The notes beneath the pieces were generated by a model. It searched no databases. It worked only from the letters and a program-made list of their open reading frames with translations, and was not told the origin of the DNA. From contig NC_064537.1 in assembly GCF_023856365.1 (NCBI RefSeq), positions 11,967,072 to 12,031,071 on the forward strand: a stretch of DNA of 64,000 nt, given 5' to 3'. This DNA comes from Brienomyrus brachyistius (lineage: Eukaryota; Chordata; Actinopteri; Osteoglossiformes; Mormyridae). Every line of letters begins with the position of its first letter. The stretch's first letter is position 1. Below are positions 1 to 10,870 of this stretch, piece by piece. A program made the translations under genes and the position numbers.

Positions 1-208
1 ATGCGGCCCACCTCCCCGGACATGAAGGTGAGGTAACGCAGCGTCTCCACGGCGAAGTTGGTTTGTGGCACCTTGCGCAGGCCCTCCCGCTGCCAGATGT
101 ACATGGCCACCACGGGCGAGTTGTAATTCTGCACCCAGTGCACGTCGCCCGACTCGCTGTCCACGGTCACCACCAGGCCGTCGCCGTTGGACACAAAGTG
201 GGCCAGCT
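1..208 (-). CDS. ern1: ern1 coding exon 8 (partial, runs off the window)
   Basis: The acceptor is cccagcag at 211-209. It encodes (K)LAHFVSNGDGLVVTVDSESG, then the stretch around WVQNYNSPVVAMYIWQREGLRK, and ends within LRYLTFMSGEVGRI at position 1. The exon is open at the window edge, so its donor is not seen. Confidence 0.95.
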
Positions 209-3200
209 CTGCTGGGCAGGTGGGAGAGAGCGGGGCCGTGTTACAGACATCACCCAGAGTTCCCTGTCCCCACCCCTCTGTGGGCGGAGCCAGCCGTATG
301 CCAGGCCCTTACTGTATTTGTTGTCGTCGTCGGGCAGCGTGGAAGCATAGTCGGAGTAGGTGGCGTTCCAGCGCAGCTCCCGGTTCTTGGTGTCGTACAT
401 CGTGATGGTGTATTCTGGGGGGGGGGGGCGGCAACAATGCCGTGGAAACCGACACTAAGCATCTGAACAGTTCATCCCATTCTCTCTGCATCTGTCCCTA
501 CTCGTAACACTGTACTAGTAATTTGCGATGTGACCCTTGGAGGAAATGAGGGAAATGAAAGCATGGAAACACAAAAAGAACCCGAGATGGTTGGGGTGTC
601 ACAGGGTCACAAGTGGAGCGATAAAGAACGGTCCCTAGGGGGTGGGTACCTGTACGACCCAGGTAGAGCAACGAGGAAGAGGGGCAGAGCATCTCGGCAA
701 AGGAAGACGTCAGTGTCTGCTGCTTCTCCCCAGTCAGCGGGTCCACCACGTACCACAGGTCCTGCTTCTTACCTGGAGAGAGACCGATATGCTACATTCT
801 CACAGACTCTCACACTGTGCCTCCAAGTCATGCTGATCGCTCGCATTTAACAGATTTATTTGCACTGCTTTGCATTCATGTTACTTTGCACTGTATTACT
901 CCTGTCACGTGGCATGCATGGAATTCACACACCCGAAAGCGCAGGTCACGCACTGAGGAAACCCCAGAAAGGATTCCGGTTATATAAAGATTGCATGTTA
1001 TGCAGAAACAATTACCAGATCGCAAGGACTGCAATACACGGCTGGGCCGAGATTAGGCTTGGATGGCATCTAATTTTTCATAATGTTCGGACACTATATC
1101 GTAAGCAGTGTTATTTTGCAATACAGTTCCAGTGTTTCTAAATCCTGGTGATAAGATTCACGGTGTGGTGGGGGGTCCTCATGACTGATCTGGCAGATCA
1201 TCAATAAGTTTGGCTAAAACGTTTTTATTCTGTCATAGGGAACAGAACTTCATTTTAATGACTGTTCCTTTACAGGATTATCTAGCATGTTAAAAGAAAA
1301 AAAAAATCAGTGTAAAAATGGCCGCTGCTCCTTCGGCACGAGCTCTGCATGGGCTCTTTCAGCCAATCATATTCATTTTCGCTGATACTCAGGTGTGTTT
1401 GAGAGAAAATTAACAAAAGTGACTCAGGAGAAGAAATGTGAACAAAAAAATGGTCCCTAAAAGATTAGCCTTCTGCTGTATGGAAATAGGAGCCATCTGC
1501 ATGGAATTCTGGGGAGAGAAGCCAGGCAAAGCTGGAGGTGGAATCTGCTAACCTTAAACAGCCGGGGTGAGGCAGGGCAGGAGCACAGTACCCATGAAAG
1601 AAGCCCCAAACATACTGCTCTACTGCTGTACTTCAGACCAGTTGCAGCTGGCACTGCCCAGGGATGAACATCCCAAGCACTAACCACAGGCTCCCTGGCA
1701 TGTTGCTGCTCGCTCACATCAGGCCCCGGTGCATACACAGCGTTCCTAAGCGTGTGCCATCCACCAAAGGTGTGTTTCAGTATGAAGAACGCAACGATTG
1801 TACTTGTGTTCTTGGCAAGAACATTCTTGCCAAATTGCCGGCTAAGAATGAACTCGGGACACAATGAATCATGGCACTGTTCTCAATAGCAAGGATGCAA
1901 CTGATGCATCATTGACATTTGGGGCGGGGCAGGGCAAGACAGACATCTGGGGATTCTTACTGTCCTCTCTACTTCTGTTCGTGAATATTGGAACTGTACA
2001 ATGGAAGATAACATCGAACGGGTATGCAGGAACACAACAATGGTCAAGCATGAATATTGGTGATGGCAAGTCACAGAAAAGTGCAGAAGGAACAGCCCAC
2101 AGTAGGAAAATGCGACATTGACTTGGACTGATATCTGGCCCGAAGGTTGTCCAGGACCAAAAAATTATAACAGCGTGTTTGTGTAGTCATGACAACAATA
2201 AAACCAATTAAGCAATGCTACATTGTACAAATCACTTACATTACGTATGAAAGATATACCATTATTAAGTACACAAATTCAGCCATGCTCCCCCTCCCAT
2301 CACAAAAAGGTAGGACTACTCATCTTTAATTTCCAGACACATGCCTTTGAAAATCTGTGTCTACCAGGCATGAAAGCAATACAGAACTTAAATAACATTT
2401 TATTTTTAAAAAATTACACATAGATCAAGGTGAATCACAGTTGCCAAGCATAAAAGCCTATAAGCAGCAAATGTCAGACAGTCCCTTTCAGAGACACTTG
2501 GATCATTAAATAAATCCTCAGAACAAAAGCAGGCAAGTAAAGATTTGGGTTCTTTTTCATTCTCAGCAAACTGGGGGCTTTGGTCCATCATACATTTGAA
2601 GCTCAGGGTAGTGGAACAAGGTCAGAAGCATGACTGAAGAGTCCAGAAATTGTACATAAGCCGCTGCCACCGGCATCAGCAGCTTCATCTCTGCTTGGTC
2701 CTCCTGTGCTTATGTCATCATTACCATCATGCACTGGGACAGCATCAGACTGCTTTGCGCTCGGCCTTACCCATGTAGAGGACCCCGTCAGAGCTGCGAC
2801 AGGGTGACGCCTGAACAAGCTCGGGGATTGTGAAGGGCAGTTTCTGTAAGGAGGAGGCGGCAGGATGACAAATTAGTTCCAGGAAATTCTGGGTACTGAC
2901 CTTGACTGCGCATACGTCAGTAAGCCATCTGCTACAGTACAGTTCATCTGGAAAATTAATGAGCATTTACAATATATTTTGTAACCATACAGCAGTATTT
3001 CAACTAACTGTGAACCAGATTAATTTCCTTTACTATATGCTATGCAAAACAGGATGGGGTTCGGCACTGGACACAGGCTGCTGGTATCCATAATGACCAG
3101 TGCACCCAGTGTCAGGATCTCACCGTCAGTCCCTCGCTGTTTTTCCCCCCCAGGGAGTATAGGCTGCCATCATTCGGATCGGGCAGAAACGCGGGCCTGT

Positions 3201-6200
3201 ACCGGAAGCGAGGCAACATGCCGTTCGTCAGCTACCCGCCCTTATATTTTCGTTTCAGCACAATGTCGGTGTTTACGTAAGAGTATATCACAAGCATACA
3301 TAGGGCCTTTGGCACAGGATACTGTCACAGATCACACGAATTGTGTGAAAAGGGAAATAGCAAAAGAAAGCAAAAAAAAAAAAAAAAAAAGTCATGCAAG
3401 AAAGAGCAAGTACAGCAAGGAGGCTACTTACTCTGTGACGTGTGTGGGCACCTGAAGTACCGGATCTGAACAGGGTGGGAGACAAACATTAGATTTTCAC
3501 TTTCAGATCTGGCATGCAAGGCATACAGAATGCAAAAGACTGCAGCATTAAAATTTTTTATAATTTTTTTTTTATCTACCACTTCCCTTGACTACCCTGC
3601 CAGTCCTCTACTTTCCCATCATTCCCTGCCAACACCACATCTCATCTCATCTCATCTCCGGGTGTCTCCCTGCAGTCTGACACCTACATGTATTGCTTAA
3701 AAACCCATTTCCGAACAATGGACCATCACCTCATATCTCCTTTCTCTTCTTCCAATGCCTGGGGGCAAACAGAACAATGGTTGGACCTATTATTTTTCTT
3801 AAGGATAATTCCCTGGACTCCTATCAGCTTGGCTTTAGAACTTGACATTCCATTGAAATCAACCCAGCCTCAGTTTCACAAGCCCTGCCTCTCTGCCAGG
3901 ACAATGTCTGTCCGTCACTTTGGTGCAAACCCTGGCCAACCGGCAGATGCCCCTAATCTTCTATTTCACTGGCAGTGGCATAAACTGGGCTTCCTCCCCT
4001 TTTACTGAAGGGAGATGATCCCCCTGGACCCGAGGGAGGCTCCTCACAGGGGTCTCCCAAGATCCCACTGATGCTCCCAATAACACTACAGTTGCTTCAC
4101 TTTATGATTTTTATTTGATCACTTCAACACTAGACAGCCTACCCAAACAAGTGACAATACATAAAATTTGTCATGCCATTGTCATCCAACTTTAATAATC
4201 CATATCTTTGCAAGAAAAACCAACAACAACAGTACAATGATCACAGCACTTTTTATTTTTAACATACATCAACAACGATCGGACACATTTGAGTAATTGC
4301 CGGGCTGGACACACCGAATGACGATGACGTGCGCTACTTGTATGGAGAACCTGTTTGAGGTAGTACAATGGGTGAAAGGAAAACATGCCGAGTGTACAGA
4401 ACGAGCCCGGCTGGTGGGGCGGGTTCAGCTCACCAGCGGCATCCTGTCTGGTACATGAATGGTACAAGAGAACAGAGATGACATAGGGGTTAAAATTGAA
4501 ATCTTGCTTCTGGCACAACGGGCCGCAAACAGTGGGGTCTGTTTCAGGGCTGGGCCTGGTATCTTACTCGTGTTTTTTTTCATGGCAGCGATGTCAGAGC
4601 CCCAACCTGCAGCTGGCTTCCCAGAAAAAACACTGTAGAATCTAGCTAAGGATTGAAGATCACTAGGGAAAGCTCACCAAACCTAAATTAAAAGGTAAGA
4701 CAACAAAACACGAGGCCCGTAAAACACAGCAGTTGGCTCCTTATGCCTTATCGTTAGTGATCTATGGGGGCTACAGCAGTGATAAAGAAGTCTGCAGTTA
4801 CAGACCTCATTTGCAAGCAGTCATCAGGGAAGAATGTTCTGGAACCTGAACGATTCTGACTGAAGCACTGCGGTAGGAGGCGATGACACAGTCACTAATT
4901 GCATGGCTTGTGAACGTGAGGGATGCGATGGTTTCCCAGAGCTAAATGGCAGCTCAGCTACGGCGGGGGGTGGCGTCAGCTTGCTGGATTTGAGCTGAGA
5001 GAATGCTAAAGGTAAGTTCAAACTACAGCCCAGATCCTAGCTTCAGGTCTGCTTCCCCATATCTACAGCTGAGCCATATCCAATTTACAAGTGGACCAAG
5101 GTCTATACCTTGAAGGACCACATCTCTACAAAAGGGATCTAGAGGCTATAATGAATCACTACAAACTGAGACAACTGAGCTACAACTGCATTTTAAAACA
5201 GGACCTCATAACTCAACTGCAAAACACAGCGAGAGAACCACAGTCAAAACAACTAATGCTAAAGATTACTTTACAAGGTCATTCTGTTAGCAAGTGCTAT
5301 TGGACTGATCGGGATATCTTAATGAAAGTGAATGTTATCACTGCCCCTTCATATCAAGCCATACTCACCAGTGTAATCAAACAATAAGACGCCATTTACA
5401 CTCCTACCACTTTCATTTCCCGACTTTGTACTTCTCTTGTGGTTCATTATGAATCTTGCATGTTTAAATGCCGCATTTTGATAGTTGATTTTTGACTCTG
5501 CTTCACACGAGAGTCTTCGTTTGTACCGGTCTACCAGTATGATGCCTTAAGTCAGGGCTGCCCAATCCTGCTCCTGGAGAGCTTCCACCCTGCATAGCTT
5601 AGGTACAGCCCTAATTAAACACACCTAATACTGATAATCAGGCACTTCAGTATCATCTCAGTATTAGAGTCAGCTATGTTGTTTATTAGGCCTGCATGTG
5701 GATAGTAGCTCTCCAGGAGCAGGGTTGGACAGCCCTGCCTTAAGCTGTTCTCCAAAATCAACTGGCTGTCATTAACATCCAATGACAAGTTGGTAGATCA
5801 GTATTTTCCTACGGAGATGCATTATTGACCTCAGAGTTTCAGAATACAGCACAATTTGCGCAAATATATCTAATAAATACCCAGAAACAGCCTTTGAATA
5901 TACGTATAATAAGCTAATGTAAATAAAACAGTTAGATTTTAGACCAGGTAACATTGGGCAGACAGGGTAGCGGGAAACTACGGAAGTTCCGTAAGGACCC
6001 CCTGGAGTAGCCCAAGGAGCCAGATCACCCAGGATCCAACAGTGATGCCCCCTGTACCTTCTTTTAGGGTCCACTTGATGGAGCCTGAGCTCTTGCTGAC
6101 AGCATGCAGGTTCCCTTCCAGCGTGGACACAAACAGGAGGTTTTCAGACAGGGACACAGTATTAGCCCAGCATGGGACCTGCGAGGCAAACACACATCTT

Positions 6201-9200
6201 AAAATGCAGATTCAGGTCAGGAAGCTGTCCGATTGCTGCTGATAGACACGGAAAAACAGTACCGTTGCCACGGTGACACGAGCGCTAACGGCACATTAGC
6301 TCATGTAACTGTGCGCATTGTAACATCATGAGCTAATTTTAGTGCTTATTCGTGCATGGTTTCCAAATAGCTAAAATACATCAATTAACAGGACACACAA
6401 AATTCAGTCACCCAAATAACGTGAATTATGTAGAAAAATCCCTCTCAGTTATGTTTTTGTTTGATACTGTAAAAACAATTCTCTTGAGGCAAGGGGTCTT
6501 CTGTGAATTTCACATTCGGAAAGCATGCGTCACACCACCACTGCTGACCCTAGGAGCTCTTCCAGGTGACACTCAGTAAGCTAACAGGATGCTTTTTGGG
6601 GGAGAACCACAAGGAACTCTCACAAGCGCACGCCCGCACCGGCTGCACCGAACAACACCCTGATTCTGCGGCGAGTTAAGGAAAGTAGTGCAGGCATGTG
6701 AACATGCGGCCACAGTGCGGCCTCATACACACCGAGAGCGGCATGAGGGTCCACCATGCTGCTGGTGAGCGAGACGCTAAGACCAGGAGCCACCTCAGGC
6801 CGTATCAGACAGCTTGGAAGCAAAAAAAAATAAAAATAAAAAAGAAATCAAACAGGATCATCAGCATATGCAACACTGGTAGACAGAAAAGCAGCACATA
6901 ATTTAGAGCACCTCCTCCACATGCTTCTCCGTGACCTACGGAGACACACGGATCTCCATGCCCAGACTCAATTGGTTAAACCAGTCTGCTTTACAGCATT
7001 TCTTATGGATGCAACAGCACCTTCCTTAACAGGAACGTGACAGAAACACAAACCATTAAAAACTGAGGACATTCAAGAACATGGATATGCTCCAGTAGTA
7101 TCTGGAGCTCAACAATTTTCTGTTTATAATTAGGGGTCTGTAGCTGCAGACTTCTTTATCACTGTTTTAATGAAGTAAATGACATAAACCTGTTCAGGAA
7201 ATACTGTAGGCAAATGTAAGGTCCCAGGTCAATAGCTACAAATACAGTAAATGGCTCCTTCCTTTCTTTTGCAGTAAATATTAAGCAGCGGAACTCTAAG
7301 TCTCCTCCTAAACACGACCCCCGCCACCCCCCACCCCCCCCCATCATCCAGGGTGTATGCTGTACCAACACCATCCCTGTTTTTTGCTAGGCAACACCCC
7401 ACCCCTGATGTCCAAGCAAACAGCAAGCAGAAATTATACTTGTTTGCCAAACTACACTCCAGTAATCTTATGCACACATACACCTGGCGGGAGGGTGGGG
7501 GTCATGTCATTAGCCTGCACCTGCAATCATTCCCATCATACTGCAGGTGTGTGTGGAGGGCAGGATATGGACATGGAGCTGGGGAGGGGGGTTGCTGGCT
7601 TGGTGCAACACCCATCCGCTTGTGTGAGGCCACACAAAACAACTTTCCCAACTTCCGTCTGGATCCACGCACATGGCTGCGATGTTGTAATATGCTTTTC
7701 AGCCACGGCCAAAGCCATCGCATTACTGTTTTACGCAATGCACAGGAATACGCCAAAAGTGAATGCAGTCACCTGTGGGTCACATTTGGGGCAGGACAGC
7801 TAGATCCAAGCTGGGACATGAGTAGGGAGCATGTGGCAATGTGTTTACAAGCACTTTGCAGAATTACTCTACAGATTAAAATGTATATATACTGTTCCAG
7901 AATAAGTGATCACTGGCCCCATTAGTCAATGACCAACCGATGAATAGAAAATTCACTAGTTCCAAAATCACGTTCACGCAATTATACTTTCAGTTCCACA
8001 AAAATAATTACAAAAAAAAACCCAGAAACTCAGAACTAGACAAATTATAAAAAGATTTAGAGAACAAAATGCAGTATCTTCCCTTTTCAAGTGAACTTAA
8101 AAATTCAAGTTTTTCAAGTGAGACCCAAGGCATGACAAAATTAACCCACTGCGAAAACAGCAGCGGTTGAGTTTCTAGAGAACCACATGGAGATTCTTGA
8201 TCAACAAATGGCGTTTCTCTGGTATTGGGGACTGTTCTCTTATATTACCGAAACACAGCTGCAGAAACAACCTGGCCCACAGAAAACCTAAGCGAAACAG
8301 GACAAGGCCATATTGCATTCAGCCACCCCAGTATCACACTTCTAAACAGGACACTTACATTCTCCCACACTCCCATCATCACCACCATTAAGGTTATTGT
8401 TCCAAAAATAATTTTAAAATATTGCATTTATACTCAGAAAAAAAAAATGCAATATTAACTGTAATGCACAATTTCACCTTCAACGGATAGTACTGTTAGT
8501 AATCCATATTTCTATGCTTTACTACTCAAATATTTAACTTTGGTATCCAAATCTAACACCTATATGTGCATGGAACAAAGGAGTTTAAGCTTGCACAGCA
8601 TTTGTTAAGAAATTTCATCTTAAAAACAAGTCGCAACCACTACCTTCCTTTAGATACCACAGATTAAAAAAAGCAGGATGTTTTTGAAGATGCACTTTAT
8701 AGTCGTCAAGTTCCCAAGAAAGCCTGCCTCACACCTTTCAGAGAAACGCCAAGTAATCCAGAGGTACCTGTAATAGATTCAGGCTCACGCCGCTTTGTCG
8801 CAAGGCAAAACTAGACCCCCCATCACATCGGAAACATCCCAGGTAATGAAATGCAAAAGGACAAACCGGGCAGCTGAAGCCTATGCTTTAATCATGCTTG
8901 CAAAATGCACCTGTGTACGCCTTACGCACTGCAGGGTTTGCTCTGCATAAGGCCTGAAAGTGAGTCGATGCTGCACAGCCAACAGCTCGGTCTTTTTTTG
9001 GGGGTCGAGCTAGAATTAGGACGCTGACGTCCACTGGTAGTGGGCTCACACTGCACTGCTGCCCCCTCCCCACCTGAAGACAGCTCACACTGTTGCGCCG
9101 CAGCCTTTATCCTTCGTGTGTCTATTGCGATTGCGGTCCAGTCCTCGGCCACAAACTTTATCAACTAAAGAATCGACACAAAAGGCTTCCAGAAGTGAAC

Positions 9201-10547
9201 AAGCTTTTTTTCTTCCGGGGAAACAAACCGATGAGACAGCACAAGGTACAAGTCAGGAGGTTCACTCCAATCAGGATGGCCCGTGGAAAGCCAAGCGCAC
9301 TACGGGCAATTTAAACAGCTAAAAACACGGCATAGCTTTGGACTGTGGGAGGAAACCTACAGAACAAGCAGGGGGGATTCAAACCCTCATGCTGGAAGGT
9401 GTGAGGAACACTCAGGCATAGAGACAAATTATTAATGTAGAAACACACACATGCACCAATACACAGAGCAACAGTTATTTCTGCTGCTCAAGGGTTGGGA
9501 ATTGGGTGCAGAAGTGTGCATGATGCTCAACACCGAAAACGTTAATTTTGACCTTTCTGCCCCATTATAAAAAGCTGCAACACAAAATGAGAATAACTGA
9601 TCAATGCCTTTATTTTCCCTGATCAATTATTACAGCCATTTCACTGTCACGTTGTCGTGTAGGCATGCAGCACGACTAAAAGTTGAAGGACGTCTTCACA
9701 CCCATGTGTGTTTGTTTTTCCTCTTCACGGTCAGGGCGTCCTTACACTGCTGATACTCTGGGGCATGGCACTTTGCCCCCATCGCCGATAATTACAGATC
9801 CCGCATTTTCTGGGTCAGCAATACACACGTGCGGGAGCAGCCTCGAGCGTAGGGCTGTGACGGATGCTATTGCACGGATTCGGTTATTGCAATAACACGT
9901 ACGAATGGACATACATGGCCTCCTCTGAGCCATGCTACAGATGCGATCTATCCGCGCCTGCAGACAGCTGGCTCACAAACACCGGGTTCCCATTGCCTAG
10001 ATACATCTTGGTTTCTCAATAATGAAATGAGATACGGAGTTAGCTACAAAAAGCAATGACTTTTTTTTTTTTGCAAGTACGGGTTGTGTACACACTTTTA
10101 CCCATGTCAAACGTTACTCTCATGATTTATTTGAAAAGACAGCATGCCAAGGCGAAATAGTTTCAACGCTGCCTTCACGCTGGTAAATAAGACGGAGCCA
10201 TTAAAAATGTCCGTGCATGACCATAACACGGCTGACACCTCGGCATGCAGGCGCGTGGCTTCGCCTAATCGCCGGCTGGAGTTTAAATCGGACGACACAC
10301 GGAATTATTACGACGCACGACCTCTCCAGCTACGGTTTACTCGGTTTTTATTATTAAAACCCGTACACGGGTTACTGCATATTCCGCATTCGTGAAGATA
10401 ATTGTGCCAGTTACTGTAACTGGCGACCAAAAGTGTTTTTCACGGAATAACGACAGAGCAGATTAGCGCAGCCCTTACCATCTGGAGCGGGTTCAGCAAC
10501 GTGAGAAGACACCAGGCAAGGGCCCAGCTGGGGAGCCTCCGGGCCAT
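1..10547 (-). CDS. ern1: ern1 (IRE1-alpha), N-terminal luminal part, 8 coding exons, truncated by the window edge
   Basis: IRE1 is a type I ER membrane kinase/RNase. Its luminal domain senses unfolded protein, and its RNase splices xbp1 mRNA. Joined exons, 5' to 3': 10479-10547, 6058-6178, 3432-3465, 3124-3196, 2771-2843, 650-772, 313-414, 1-208. All phases fit and give about 267 residues. A hydrophobic signal peptide occupies residues 1-20. Family stretches include LLFVSTLEGNLHAVSK, PAFLPDPNDGSLYSLG, LPFTIPELVQASPCRSSDG and SLLYLGRT. The conserved N-glycosylation site RWNATY is at N181. Luminal cysteines are C114 and C153. The dimer-interface KQDLW motif is at 126-130. These match human N176, C109, C148 and K121/D123/W125 with a constant offset of +5. 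The transmembrane, kinase and RNase parts lie outside the window. The ern1 paralogue ern2 is less likely because ern1 residues match closely and tex2 is the neighbour. Confidence 0.96.
313..414 (-). CDS. ern1: ern1 coding exon 7 (N-glycosylation site)
   Basis: 102 nt encoding (E)YTITMYDTKNRELRWNATY and SDYASTLPDDDNKY. It holds the single conserved N-glycan sequon at N181. The donor is TACA|gtaagg (312-307). The acceptor tract is an uninterrupted run of 12 C on the coding strand (417-428 as G on +), unusual and probably length-variable. Confidence 0.95.
650..772 (-). CDS. ern1: ern1 coding exon 6
   Basis: 123 nt, residues 125-164 with split codons at both ends. The acceptor is ctctccag and the donor is ACAG|gtaccc. 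It encodes KKQDLWYVVDPLTGEK (dimer-interface strand) and MLCPSSSLLYLGRT, with conserved Cys153. Confidence 0.95.
773..2770 (-). other. ern1 intron 5
   Basis: A 2.0-kb intron between coding exons 5 and 6, with consensus ends. I see no coding exon or recognisable transposon in it, only unique-looking AT-rich sequence and short homopolymers (for example A9 near 1295-1303). Confidence 0.7.
2771..2843 (-). CDS. ern1: ern1 coding exon 5
   Basis: 73 nt, residues 100-123 plus one base: KLPFTIPELVQASPCRSSDG then VLYM. The acceptor is ccttacag and the donor is ATGG|gtaagg (2770-2765). It carries conserved luminal Cys114. Confidence 0.95.
3124..3196 (-). CDS. ern1: ern1 coding exon 4
   Basis: 73 nt encoding (E)PAFLPDPNDGSLYSLGG and KNSEGLT. 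The acceptor is ggtacag (AG at 3198-3197) and the donor is ACG|gtgag (3123-3119). The Gly-Gly-Lys codons are written as a run of 7 G and 5 A (3140-3151), a homopolymer junction prone to sequencing indels. Confidence 0.94.
3432..3465 (-). CDS. ern1: ern1 coding exon 3 (34-nt microexon)
   Basis: Only 34 nt, encoding DPVLQVPTHVT plus the first two bases of the following Glu. The acceptor is ccctgttcag and the donor is GA|gtaagt, which is consensus. It bridges exons 2 and 4 exactly in frame and matches the IRE1 family sequence at this point. It is easily missed by gene finders. Confidence 0.93.
3466..6057 (-). other. ern1 intron 2
   Basis: A 2.6-kb intron. It contains an (ATCTC)n microsatellite near 3640-3658 and a 185-bp hAT MITE (5553-5737, listed separately). 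The rest shows no gene. The open frame at 5091-5387 on + has no family resemblance and is treated as chance. Confidence 0.7.
5553..5737 (+). mobile_element. Non-autonomous hAT-type MITE, 185 bp
   Basis: The termini are inverted copies: left cagggctgcccaatcctgct, right ending gcagggttggacagccctg. About 30 bp pair at each end, including ctcctggagagc against gctctccaggag. The flanks carry a near-perfect 8-bp target duplication, ccttaagt (5545-5552) and ccttaagc (5738-5745), as hAT transposases make. There is no coding capacity. Orientation is arbitrary. Confidence 0.85.
6058..6178 (-). CDS. ern1: ern1 coding exon 2
   Basis: The exon is 121 nt, residues 24-63 plus one base. The acceptor is cctcgcag (AG at 6180-6179) and the donor is GAAG|gtacagg (from 6057). 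It encodes the start of the luminal beta-propeller-like sensor (LLFVSTLEGNLHAVSK, GSIKWTLKE). The phase-1 end supplies the G of the next exon's Asp codon. Confidence 0.95.
6179..10478 (-). other. ern1 intron 1
   Basis: The 4.3-kb first intron, from the signal-peptide exon to the first luminal exon. Contents: unique AT-rich sequence, a C-rich low-complexity patch (7319-7343), and a piece of a common fish repeat near 9335-9430. Overlapping open frames at 7353-7925 on + (190 and 148 codons) lack family resemblance and are not called. Confidence 0.65.
9335..9430 (+). repeat. Fragment of a common fish dispersed repeat
   Basis: The segment begins gactgtgggaggaaacc and continues to ggggattcaaaccctcatgctgg. 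This resembles a dispersed element found widely in teleost introns. The boundaries are decayed and no target duplication is visible. Confidence 0.4.
10479..10547 (-). CDS. ern1: ern1 coding exon 1 (signal peptide)
   Basis: The start ATG is at 10547-10545 in good context (G at -3, G at +4). The exon has 23 codons, beginning MARRLPSW and followed by a Leu-rich hydrophobic core typical of an ER signal peptide. It ends on a whole codon before donor ATG|gtaagg (10478-10473). Confidence 0.9.
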
Positions 10548-10870
10548 CTCCGGCGAACGGACAGCGCGGCGGCTCAGCTTCCCATAGACCGAAACGTAAA
10601 ATGGCGAAAAAGAGAAACGTTCAAAGAGTCCTCGAAGGCTGCGATGTCATGGGTAGAAACATTGGTAATGGCACACCGGGCACCGCCAACTCCTCCATTA
10701 GTCTCCGTGAGGCTCCTTCCTGTGTGTTCAAGACGCATGCGCACGGCTGCCAGGAGAGTCGCCGACAAAAAAAAACTAAACAATTAAAGGCAAACTGTTG
10801 GCCGGAGTGCAATATCTGGTTATATCCGTTTGCTCGTTTATTTTTCATAGACTTACGTCATTGCGAGGGA
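10548..10870 (-). promoter_or_regulatory. ern1 5' UTR and probable core promoter
   Basis: This CpG-containing stretch lies directly upstream of the ern1 ATG. It holds an NRF1-like palindrome (acgcatgcgca, about 10733-10743), a YY1-like motif (aaaatggcg, 10598-10606), a CCAAT box read on minus near 10660, and an ATF/CREB-type TGACGTAA (10860-10853), about 306 bp upstream of the start codon. There is no clear TATA box. The motifs are seen; their use is inferred. Confidence 0.5.

Noticed and set aside
7353..7925. 190-codon + strand frame in ern1 intron 1
   Set aside because: No family resemblance, two overlapping frames of similar length, and no start context or splice signals. Consistent with chance.
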